From JAKSCF01 sp028279945 (lineage in GTDB: Bacteria > Bacillota > Clostridia > Peptostreptococcales > JAAYPU01), in NCBI GenBank assembly GCA_028279945.1, contig JANQMT010000083.1, positions 1 to 18,414 on the forward strand: DNA of 18,414 bases, given 5' to 3'. Of this stretch, positions 6,485 through 13,090 are shown piece after piece (positions within the stretch are counted from its first letter, which is position 1; each line of letters opens with the position of its first letter). Made by a program: the position numbers and the translations under genes. The notes beneath the pieces were generated by a model that worked only from the letters and a program-made list of their open reading frames with translations, was not told where the DNA came from and made no database searches.

Positions 6485-6536
6485 TTGTTTTTTTTAAAGC
6501 AGTTATTGTCACGCCTTTTGGGGGAGATTGTCACAC

Positions 6537-7799
6537 CTAAATCAGTGCGGATTCCAATAAAACGGCTTCATTATCGGCATAAATCTTATCAAATTGAGAA
6601 ATGGGTAATGGGTTAACACCTAAACCTCCCTCTACGGTATAACCCGGTCTTCCAAAATCTTGTATAAACCAGTCTTTATAGCCTGCATAAGATGTAAAAC
6701 CAACCGCTTCGGCCAGCGCGTATCCACTAATTTCAGCTAATCTCTCACCAATGATTCTAGCTTCTTCAGTCGCCATATCTTGAAAATCCCAAAAGATAAC
6801 TTCACCTTGAGTATGGTATGCCAATACCAATCGTGGGTCAATCTGTTCTGTGAAGTCGCCTACAGCTCTTGATTCTGGCTCAGAGAATGGTGCATCTCCT
6901 GAAAATCTGGTAGGGCCAGGTCCGGTAACGCCTACCCCCGCTTCTCCTTCCTTAGATTCTTCCCAACCAGCAGGATAATTATGATTTAGGTCCACACCTT
7001 TTATATTAGCCTGCCAGTTCTCAGAAAAATCAGTACTCCCGTCATTCCACTCAATCAAGTCATCGTAATATGGATTATCTTCCGATAGTCCATTGAGCAC
7101 CAAATCAATGCCATCTGGATTCACCATGGGTACAATATAAATGCTGCTGGTTTCCCAAATGTTATCTAAATCATATCCTTGAATATCTTGCCCCTGAGTA
7201 TAATTGATGAGAAAATTTTCTATAAATTTCATAAGTATCGGCGCCGTAATCCATTCCAAACTGTGGTGCGCACCATTATAAAAAACAGTGTTTTCGCCTG
7301 TTCCAAGCCGGATATAATACAAATCCCGACCCAAAACACTTTGACCGATTGAACCAACTTCTAAGAATGGATATCTAGCCTGTAATCCTTTGATGTCACT
7401 TTCCAATACGTCATAAGAATAGTTGATATTAGTGTCTACTACTTCATACCCATAAGGTGCTATGATTTCATCTCCTACTTGCAAGTTATATGGATTAATA
7501 TCTGGATTTGCTATTACAATTTTTTGTACTGTTGTGCCAAATTGATTTGCTATTTTATATAAACTGTCTCCTGGTTGAATAACGTATGTGACATAGCCTA
7601 AGAAAAAAGGCCTTAAAGCTTCACAAGTAGCTTCATCTATTTCTCCAGTTGGATTAAGACCATTAAAAGATTGAAACTGCCGAACAGCATCCGCTGTCAT
7701 AGGACCATATATGCCATCCACTTCTCCCGGGTTATATCCTATTTTTTGTAGAAGTGCTTGCAAAGCCATGATGAAAGTCGTATTCCACTCACAATTCAC
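6537..7799 (-). CDS. M14 gamma-D-glutamyl-L-diamino acid endopeptidase with PG-binding and LysM domains
   Basis: Cuts the gamma-D-Glu-diaminopimelate bond in peptidoglycan peptides; closest to the ENP1 type of sporulating bacilli. Domains, numbered from the start used here: PG_binding_1 about 5-66 (GEVDGIYGPMTADAVRQFQ), LysM about 70-117 (IQPGDSLYKIANQFGTT), M14 zinc peptidase about 125-420. Zinc ligands are His and Glu in HHSLEWIT (179 and 182) and His in LAYHTQGE (329); the catalytic Glu is in YTVEGG (390). DLNHNYPAGW replaces the Asn-Arg of carboxypeptidases. No signal peptide, as expected for ENP1-like enzymes acting in the sporangium. I start at GTG 7799 (420 aa), eight bases after AAGGAGG; the longer frame from ATG 7820 contains that site and has none of its own. 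Confidence 0.92.
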   Translation of the reverse strand: MNCEWNTTFIMALQALLQKIGYNPGEVDGIYGPMTADAVRQFQSFNGLNPTGEIDEATCEALRPFFLGYVTYVIQPGDSLYKIANQFGTTVQKIVIANPDINPYNLQVGDEIIAPYGYEVVDTNINYSYDVLESDIKGLQARYPFLEVGSIGQSVLGRDLYYIRLGTGENTVFYNGAHHSLEWITAPILMKFIENFLINYTQGQDIQGYDLDNIWETSSIYIVPMVNPDGIDLVLNGLSEDNPYYDDLIEWNDGSTDFSENWQANIKGVDLNHNYPAGWEESKEGEAGVGVTGPGPTRFSGDAPFSEPESRAVGDFTEQIDPRLVLAYHTQGEVIFWDFQDMATEEARIIGERLAEISGYALAEAVGFTSYAGYKDWFIQDFGRPGYTVEGGLGVNPLPISQFDKIYADNEAVLLESALI

Positions 7800-7898
7800 G
7801 AGTAAATCCTCCTTGTTCATTTAGTAATTATATAACTATGTATACTCTTTTTGCCTCGTAGAATTGACTATTATCGAACATACTTTTAAAGTTAAATC

Positions 7899-7947
7899 AA
7901 AAAAACAAAAAAAGTCTGATAAAAGCGCCTGCCACTTTCATCAGACT
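7899..7947 (-). terminator. Rho-independent terminator of the P-loop gene
   Basis: Minus-strand reading: AGTCTGAT (7947-7940), a part-paired middle (GAAAGTGGC with GCGCTTTT) and ATCAGACT (7920-7913), then a run of seven T, G and six more T. Strong and directional for the gene at 7966. Confidence 0.9.
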
Positions 7948-7965
7948 TCTATAATCAAACTTTTT

Positions 7966-8382
7966 CTAGCTAAGTACTGTGTATTCTTTTACACGTTCCG
8001 GCAACTCCTTCATAGTCGAACTAATGCTTACTATAAATTCAACCTTGAATTTTTCTCCTATTTTTGCGAGTTTATCTAAAAACTTTGGTACGTCATTCAT
8101 GTGAATATTAGCATGCTTTAGCAAACTATCAATGTATATCGTATCAATGTCATGATTTGAAGATAATATGCCATAAATAAAACCGTTATAAGTAGCAATA
8201 TCTTCAATATCATAATCTTCAAGGCTTACAAATCGAATATTATAATGCAGATTACACATTAACCTACTGTCCTTATTTATAAAAACAACACTACCATCAC
8301 TAGTATTATTGCTGTCATTTGCCATATCAATCATTCTTTTAGTTTTTCCACTACCTTTGATACCAACAAATAATCTGACCAT
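7966..8382 (-). CDS. Small P-loop NTP-binding protein of unknown function
   Basis: A 138-aa protein with a perfect Walker A motif, GIKGSGKT (residues 7-14), right after the first strand MVRLFV, and a likely Walker B, TIYIDS with Asp85. After it comes a strand VEFIVSISST that could carry a sensor residue. The fold is thus a minimal RecA/kinase-like P-loop domain with nothing attached: no DNA-binding, membrane or export segment. Similar small clostridial proteins are sometimes labelled twitching-motility PilT-like, which I do not think is informative. Start: ATG with GGGAGGT eight bases before. It has its own promoter (8418-8446) and terminator, so it is expressed apart from rlmN, 87 bases upstream. 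Confidence 0.82.
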   Translation of the reverse strand: MVRLFVGIKGSGKTKRMIDMANDSNNTSDGSVVFINKDSRLMCNLHYNIRFVSLEDYDIEDIATYNGFIYGILSSNHDIDTIYIDSLLKHANIHMNDVPKFLDKLAKIGEKFKVEFIVSISSTMKELPERVKEYTVLS

Positions 8383-8417
8383 TGGAACCGACCTCCCTAT
8401 TATTAATTGTTAATTTT

Positions 8418-8446
8418 ATTATACAAAATCACAATTACTTTTTCAA
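8418..8446 (-). promoter_or_regulatory. Promoter of the P-loop gene
   Basis: Minus strand: -35 TTGAAA (8446-8441), 17-base spacer, -10 TATAAT (8423-8418). Lies in the 87-base gap after rlmN and is well placed for the gene starting at 8382. Confidence 0.65.
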
Positions 8447-8469
8447 AGTATTTAAGAAAATTCTTAACA

Positions 8470-9501
8470 TTAATTTTTTATATGCCTTCTTCTTAATTGT
8501 CCACATGCAGCATCAATGTCTTCTCCCAGCTCTCTTCTAATGGTAGTGTTGATGCCATTCTTTTCTAATACATCCTTAAAATGCATAGCTACTGCTCTTG
8601 TAGAGCCTTTATATTGCATCTCTTCTACATTATTAAGGGGTATTAAGTTAACATGACATAACATGTTTTTTAATAAACCGGCCAGCTGTTCAGCATTTCC
8701 TTTAGAATCGTTTAAGCCTTCTATCAATGCATACTCAAAAGTAATTCTTTTATTGGTTAAAGAAATGTATTGTCGACACACTTTCATAAGTTCTTCAATG
8801 GGATACTTTTTATTAATACTCATAATCTTATTTCGGATATTATTATTAGGTGCATGGAGGGAAATAGCTAATGTCACCTGAGGCATTTGTTTTGCAAACT
8901 CTATTATCTTTGGAAGTATGCCGCAGGTAGAAATTGTAATATTTCTAAGACTAATATTTAAGCCCTGACCATCATTAATAATTTTCAAAAACTTGAGTAT
9001 CTCTTCATAGTTTTCAAAAGGTTCACCGCTACCCATAATAACGACATTAGAAATTCTTTTTGATACATCATTTTGAATTTGAAGCACTTGCTCAAGCATC
9101 TCAGAAGCATGAAGGTTTCGTTTAACGCCTCCTATTGCAGAGGCACAAAAAGAACAACCCATTCCGCATCCCACTTGAGAAGAAATACATACTGTACTCC
9201 CATGTTTATATTCCATATAAACACTTTCAATTATATGATCATCTTTTAAGCCAAAAAGATACTTTCTCGTGCTATCTTCTTTGGAGATCATCATTTGTTT
9301 AACTGAAATATTTTCTATATAACAATACGCTTTTAATTGTTTCCTTAGAGATTTTGAGAGGTTCGTCATTTCCTCAAAATCATACACACCTTTGTACAGC
9401 CAAGAAAAAATTTGGCGGGCTCGAAATTTCTTCTCATCAAATTGTTCCATTAAGTTTTCTAATTCTTCAAGTGTATAATTTTTAAGGTTAATTTTCTCCA
9501 T
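8470..9501 (-). CDS. rlmN: 23S rRNA (adenine(2503)-C(2))-methyltransferase RlmN
   Basis: Radical SAM enzyme that methylates C2 of A2503 in 23S rRNA and C2 of A37 in some tRNAs. At 343 aa it has the normal length. The 4Fe-4S cysteines are in CGMGCSFC (112, 116, 119). The second catalytic cysteine of the methyl-transfer mechanism is Cys333 in DAACGQLRRRH, where RlmN proteins have it. The N-terminal segment FRARQIFSWLYKG is also typical. Arginine-to-Cfr switch features are not seen, so a Cfr resistance enzyme is unlikely. Start: ATG preceded by AGGA. It begins 12 bases after the parvulin gene and is probably cotranscribed with it. Confidence 0.97.
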   Translation of the reverse strand: MEKINLKNYTLEELENLMEQFDEKKFRARQIFSWLYKGVYDFEEMTNLSKSLRKQLKAYCYIENISVKQMMISKEDSTRKYLFGLKDDHIIESVYMEYKHGSTVCISSQVGCGMGCSFCASAIGGVKRNLHASEMLEQVLQIQNDVSKRISNVVIMGSGEPFENYEEILKFLKIINDGQGLNISLRNITISTCGILPKIIEFAKQMPQVTLAISLHAPNNNIRNKIMSINKKYPIEELMKVCRQYISLTNKRITFEYALIEGLNDSKGNAEQLAGLLKNMLCHVNLIPLNNVEEMQYKGSTRAVAMHFKDVLEKNGINTTIRRELGEDIDAACGQLRRRHIKN

Positions 9502-9513
9502 AATGTATCCTGT

Positions 9514-10278
9514 TTATATTTCATTTAACAATTCATCGTTAACTTCAATTTTATATTGTTTTCTTAATTCTTCAGTCTTTTGGGAAAAGGCAACATTTCT
9601 TTTTTGCCCTAATAGATAGTCACTGATTTTATTTCTAACTTGTTCATATTTTAGATTTTCCGGTTCTTTTTTTTCTATAAGCTTTACTATATGATAACCA
9701 AACTGGGTTTTAACTATGCCACTAATTTCACCAGGATTTAAATTTAATGCAGCCTCTTCAAACTCGGGCACCATTTTTCCTCTTGAGAAAAATCCTAAGT
9801 CTCCACCATTAGCCTTTGATGGACATTTTGAATATACTTCAGCTGTTTTGGCGAAATCTTTTCCTTCTTTTATTTCCTTTAATAGTTTTTCTGCTTCTTC
9901 TTCGCTGTCTACGAGTATATGACTCGCTCTAGCCGTCTCTTCAGTTTTGAAGCTTTCTTTGTGACCATCATAAAATACACGAATTTCCTCTTCAGTCAGC
10001 TCTACACCATTCAATATTTTATTGATGCCGTATTCTTTAAGTTTAACTGCCTTTAAATTTTCCATCTCCGTAATAAATGCTTCCTCTTGATCGTATTTCT
10101 TTTCTATTGCATTTAAATACACCATCTCTTGTATAACCATTTGATTTAATAAGCCTTTTTTTCCATCAATGGTTTTTAATGCTTCTTGATGTTCTTTAGG
10201 CGAATATACCAATGCTTTTTTTACATCCTCTAAAGTGATCTTTCTGTCGTCTACTTGTGCTACTATTTTGTTCTCCAT
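9514..10278 (-). CDS. Cytoplasmic parvulin-type peptidyl-prolyl isomerase (PrsA/SurA-like)
   Basis: A 254-aa foldase with a SurA_N-like helical part (about 1-105) and one rotamase domain (about 113-205). The rotamase carries the family blocks ARASHILV, GGDLGFFSRGKMVPEFEEAA and GIVKTQFGYHIVKL, then a helical C-terminus. Unlike secreted PrsA it has no signal peptide or lipobox: the frame starts MENKIVAQVDDR, right behind GGAGGT at eight bases, and nothing in-frame upstream suggests a leader. It therefore should work in the cytoplasm, perhaps as a trigger-factor-like helper. First gene of a two-gene unit with rlmN. A TATAAT lies at 10312-10317 on the minus strand with a weak -35 (TATAGA, 17 bases away). 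Confidence 0.88.
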   Translation of the reverse strand: MENKIVAQVDDRKITLEDVKKALVYSPKEHQEALKTIDGKKGLLNQMVIQEMVYLNAIEKKYDQEEAFITEMENLKAVKLKEYGINKILNGVELTEEEIRVFYDGHKESFKTEETARASHILVDSEEEAEKLLKEIKEGKDFAKTAEVYSKCPSKANGGDLGFFSRGKMVPEFEEAALNLNPGEISGIVKTQFGYHIVKLIEKKEPENLKYEQVRNKISDYLLGQKRNVAFSQKTEELRKQYKIEVNDELLNEI

Positions 10279-10366
10279 TCTGTCTACCTCCGATATTTTA
10301 ACTTATTCCCTATTATACATGAAAAGCATACGTGTCTATACCTTTTCTAGAAAATAAAATTAAAAT

Positions 10367-10525
10367 CCAGATTATTTACGGAAACTGCTAAAAAGATACA
10401 AGTATTTTGGAATTTATTGATTCTATAATTTTTTTGCTGTACTTGGTTAGTACAGTAGAAAAATTATGGGAGCAAGAAAACCAAAAGACGCAGTAGATTT
10501 TTGTAGTTTATCGTGAATAATCTGG
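10367..10525. repeat. 159-bp palindromic MITE-like element
   Basis: Two 77-nt arms (10367-10443, 10449-10525) facing each other across a 5-base loop (TGGTT). The outer ends match exactly over CCAGATTATT, then ACG and AAACT. TTTTGG recurs in the middle, and the inner 19 positions (10425-10443 with 10449-10467) pair fully, two of them as G-U. The right arm, read inward, matches the copy at 711-764. Size, terminal inverted repeats, lack of coding capacity and presence of a second copy fit a non-autonomous mobile element. A TTAA stands near both ends but I cannot prove a target duplication. It could fold as a very long RNA hairpin on either strand. Confidence 0.72.
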
Positions 10526-10559
10526 GTTAAGTTAATATTTTAGGGTATTATACTTTGTA

Positions 10560-10712
10560 ATGTATGTATACTGCAAAGCACCTGCTGATAAGAAGAAGGT
10601 AAAAACATTGGAAAAGGAATTGGTGATTGTACCAATTTTATATGTTATAATTGAAAATAGAAAAATTAGGCATCAAGCTCTATATCTTATAGTAGAATTA
10701 CCAATCTTTTAA
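10560..10712 (+). CDS. Possible small hypothetical protein or gene remnant
   Basis: A 50-codon frame from ATG to TAA that lies between the palindrome and the flavin reductase gene. It begins with a lysine-rich stretch (KAPADKKKVKTLEKE) followed by a hydrophobic stretch (LVIVPILYVII). It has no ribosome binding site and I recognise no family. The codons look more gene-like than the surrounding AT-rich DNA, so it may be a leftover piece of an older gene. The rest of the 10279-10779 gap holds only the palindrome and AT-rich sequence. Confidence 0.25.
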   Translation: MYVYCKAPADKKKVKTLEKELVIVPILYVIIENRKIRHQALYLIVELPIF

Positions 10713-10779
10713 CCGACATTTCTTGTGACAACATTCAATCATTATAACCAAAATATAAAACACTTTAGGAGGTAATAAA

Positions 10780-11289
10780 ATGGAATTAAATGCTCTTAGG
10801 AGCTTAGGATATGGCATGTATATTGTTTCATCTTGTAAAGACAATAAATGTAATGGACAAATTGCCAATACAGTTTTCCAAATCACATCTGAACCAGCTG
10901 TAATAAGTATCAGCATTAACAAAGAGAATCTAACCCATGAGTATATTAAATCTACCGGAGTATTTACCCTATCGGTTCTTAACACAGAAGCAGACTTTAA
11001 ATTCATAGGCTTATTCGGATTCAGAAGCGGAAGAGATATTGATAAGTTTGAAAAGGTATCCTATCAGCAATGTTCTTCCGGTGCACCTGTAGTCTTAGAT
11101 AACACATGTGCATGGCTGGAATGTAAGGTTATTAACACCGTTGATTGTGGCACACATACATTGTTTTTAGGTGAATTAACCGATTGTAAAGTACTCAACC
11201 ATACAGAACCTATGACTTATAGTTATTATCACAAGGTTATAAAAGGAAAATCTCCTAAAACAGCTCCTACGTATATTGGAGACAAGTAA
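10780..11289 (+). CDS. Flavin reductase-like FMN-binding protein (Hrb N-terminal domain type)
   Basis: A 169-aa protein of the flavin reductase-like FMN-binding family. It resembles the N-terminal half of high-molecular-weight rubredoxin (Hrb), the NADH:FprA oxidoreductase of Moorella and other acetogens. Visible family features: LRSLGYGMYIVSS at the start, NGQIANTVFQITSEP with the Asn/Thr flavin contacts, and VLNTEADFKFIGLFGFRSGRDIDKF. The protein stops where Hrb would continue into its rubredoxin domain; a separate rubredoxin gene follows nearby, so electrons probably pass NAD(P)H to FMN to rubredoxin to FprA across separate proteins. Start: ATG with AGGAGG seven bases before. A 148-base AT-rich gap follows. 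Confidence 0.9.
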   Translation: MELNALRSLGYGMYIVSSCKDNKCNGQIANTVFQITSEPAVISISINKENLTHEYIKSTGVFTLSVLNTEADFKFIGLFGFRSGRDIDKFEKVSYQQCSSGAPVVLDNTCAWLECKVINTVDCGTHTLFLGELTDCKVLNHTEPMTYSYYHKVIKGKSPKTAPTYIGDK

Positions 11290-11314
11290 ATAGTAATCTA
11301 CAAGTTTAATAATT

Positions 11315-11342
11315 TTGACTATTTTATATTTAATTCTATGTT
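11315..11342 (+). promoter_or_regulatory. Possible promoter before the TM1266-type gene
   Basis: -35 TTGACT (11315-11320), 16 bases, -10-like TATGTT (11337-11342), in the gap between the flavin reductase and TM1266-type genes. No terminator precedes it, so read-through from the flavin reductase gene is equally possible. Confidence 0.3.
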
Positions 11343-11437
11343 TATAAATTAACAAAATGGGTAAATTTTTTATTAAGCATATGTAAATAATAATAAAAAT
11401 GTTATCTAATATTAAATTAATATAAGGAGGTTCATTT

Positions 11438-11680
11438 ATGACACATAAAATAATTGCCATTGCAATGGCACACAGAAGTGAAAATGCGGAGGCTTTTCAA
11501 AGGACCCTGACAGATTTTGGCTGTAAATTAAAAGCTCGAATCGGACTTCATGAAGCCGGAGATGTATGCTCAGAGGAAGGTTTAATTATCTTACAAATCG
11601 TACCTGATGAGAATACAGATGACCTTCTGGAAAGCTTAAATAATATTCAAGGTGTTCGAGCAAAATATCTTGAGGTTTAA
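11438..11680 (+). CDS. TM1266 family protein, putative iron-only hydrogenase system regulator
   Basis: An 80-aa single-domain protein with the ferredoxin-like/ACT-like fold of the TM1266 family: KIIAIAMAHRSENAEAFQ at the start, then a middle GLHEAGDVCSEEGLIIL and a C-terminal LLESLNNIQGVRAKYLEV. The family was named for genes next to [FeFe]-hydrogenase maturation genes; ligand and action are not known. Here no hydrogenase gene is in view and the gene sits between flavin reductase and rubredoxin, which hints at a redox-linked role. One cysteine (in GDVCSEEG) is present. Start: ATG with AAGGAGG seven bases before. Confidence 0.85.
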   Translation: MTHKIIAIAMAHRSENAEAFQRTLTDFGCKLKARIGLHEAGDVCSEEGLIILQIVPDENTDDLLESLNNIQGVRAKYLEV

Positions 11681-11752
11681 TCTTATTAAAAATTGTTTGA
11701 CATTTTAAATTTACCGATTTACAAATATTCTATGATGAGAGGAGTATATGAA

Positions 11753-11911
11753 ATGAAGAAATATGTTTGTACAATATGTCAATATGAATATGACCCGGAA
11801 CAAGGCGATCCGGATAATGGCGTAGCGCCTGGTACTGCATTTGAGGACATAGACGACAGCTGGGTATGCCCTATTTGCGGAGCAGGTAAAGATGCATTTG
11901 AGGAGGCATAA
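11753..11911 (+). CDS. Rubredoxin
   Basis: A 52-aa electron carrier with one Fe bound by four cysteines in CTIC (6-9) and CPIC near residue 39. The body is standard: YEYDPEQGDPDNGVAPGTAFEDI, DDSWVCPICG. The start is fixed by AGAGGAG eight bases before ATG 11753; an in-frame extension from 11693 is not translated in my view. It reduces the flavodiiron protein encoded next. The fprA ribosome binding site (GAGGAGG) lies in its last codons, so the two are probably translationally coupled. Confidence 0.97.
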   Translation: MKKYVCTICQYEYDPEQGDPDNGVAPGTAFEDIDDSWVCPICGAGKDAFEEA

Positions 11912-11912
11912 A

Positions 11913-13031
11913 ATGGCTTCACTAAAGATAAGCGACCAAATCTATTGGGTAGGTGCATGTGACTTTGATATTCGTGAATTTCACGGTTACCAGACACCAC
12001 ATGGAACAACCTATAATGCCTACCTGATTATGGATGAAAAAATAACACTAATTGATTCAGTGAAATCCAGTTTTTCCAAAGAGCTTTTGGACAATATCTC
12101 AGAAATCGTTGATCCTTCAAAAATTGATTACATAATATCCAATCATGTTGAACCCGATCATTCAGGTAGTATTTCTGACGTAGTAAAGCTTGCTAAAAAT
12201 GCTAAAGTATATACATGTCCTAATGGCGAGAAGGGCTTAAAAGCTTATTATCATGAAGATTGGAATTTCCAAGTTGTCAAAACAGGCGATACTTTAAATA
12301 CCGGTCAATTTACCTTTGAGTTTATCCAAACACCTATGGTTCACTGGCCGGATAATATGATGGCTTACCTTCAAGAAAAAGCCATGCTATTTTCAAACGA
12401 TGCATTTGGACAGCATTATGCTTCAGAGGAGCGCTTTGATTATGAGCTGGGCAAGGATATTACTTTGGAAAGGGCTAAAGATTATTACGCCAATATTGTA
12501 TTACCTTATGGCTCACAAGTTAAAAAAATCTTTACAGACTTAGAAGGCAAAAAAATATCTATGATATGCCCAAGTCATGGTGTTAATATTAAGGAATTTA
12601 TCAGCCCGCTTCTTTCAAAGTATGCCGATTGGGCAGACAACAAAACCAATGAAAATGAAGCAGTCATCGTATACGACACCATGTGGGGAGCCACAAAAAT
12701 AATGGCTGAAGAAATCGCAAAAGATTTTGAATCCAAAGGTATTAAGACTAAAGTGTTTTATCTTAAAGAGCATCACATCTCAGAGGTGATGAATGAATTA
12801 ATAGAAGCCAAATACATTTGTGTGGGTTCTTCTACATTGAATAAACAAATGCTTCCTAACGTAGCTGCCTTTTTAACTTATATGAAAGGACTGGAGCCTA
12901 AAGGAAGAACCGGCTTGGCCTTTGGCTCTTATGGCTGGGGCGGCAACAGCATCAAACAAGTACACGAATTCCTTGAATCCTGTAAGTTTGAAATGCTTCC
13001 ACCTATTAAAAGAGTTTATATGCAGCCATAG
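11913..13031 (+). CDS. fprA: Flavodiiron protein (type A flavoprotein, FprA), O2/NO reductase
   Basis: A 372-aa two-domain protein that reduces O2 to water or NO to N2O with electrons from rubredoxin. The metallo-beta-lactamase-like domain (about 1-250) has all di-iron ligands: H78-x-E80-x-D82 in SNHVEPDHSG, His144 in PMVHWPDNM, Asp163 in SNDAFGQH and His222 in CPSHGVNI. The flavodoxin domain (about 252-372) shows the FMN loops YDTMWGATKIMA, GSSTLNKQMLPN and FGSYGWGG. No extra C-terminal rubredoxin or flavin reductase domain, hence class A. Start: ATG 11913 with GAGGAGG six bases before, one base after the rubredoxin stop; a frame from 11892 is only overlap. Last gene of the cluster. Confidence 0.97.
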   Translation: MASLKISDQIYWVGACDFDIREFHGYQTPHGTTYNAYLIMDEKITLIDSVKSSFSKELLDNISEIVDPSKIDYIISNHVEPDHSGSISDVVKLAKNAKVYTCPNGEKGLKAYYHEDWNFQVVKTGDTLNTGQFTFEFIQTPMVHWPDNMMAYLQEKAMLFSNDAFGQHYASEERFDYELGKDITLERAKDYYANIVLPYGSQVKKIFTDLEGKKISMICPSHGVNIKEFISPLLSKYADWADNKTNENEAVIVYDTMWGATKIMAEEIAKDFESKGIKTKVFYLKEHHISEVMNELIEAKYICVGSSTLNKQMLPNVAAFLTYMKGLEPKGRTGLAFGSYGWGGNSIKQVHEFLESCKFEMLPPIKRVYMQP

Positions 13032-13037
13032 TATGTT

Positions 13038-13070
13038 AAAAGCTGGATGAATCCATCATCCAGCTTTTTT
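13038..13070 (+). terminator. Rho-independent terminator of the fprA cluster
   Basis: Stem AGCTGGATGA (13041-13050) with TCATCCAGCT (13056-13065), 5-base loop, six T, plus A/T pairs that extend the stem. Convergent hflC ends 21 bases further on and may use it in part. Confidence 0.93.
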
Positions 13071-13090
13071 AAAATAATTTTGGATTATTA

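Noticed and set aside
8449..8475. Inverted repeat TTAAGAA/TTCTTAA after rlmN as a terminator
   Set aside because: A seven-pair A/T stem with almost no loop and no proper T run; too weak to call.
10698..11006. 102-codon minus-strand frame opposite the flavin reductase gene
   Set aside because: The plus-strand frame is a recognised family with a strong ribosome binding site; the opposite frame has neither.
11176..11460. 94-codon minus-strand frame spanning the flavin reductase end and the following gap
   Set aside because: Ile-rich AT-driven translation without family features; overlaps two genes on the other strand.
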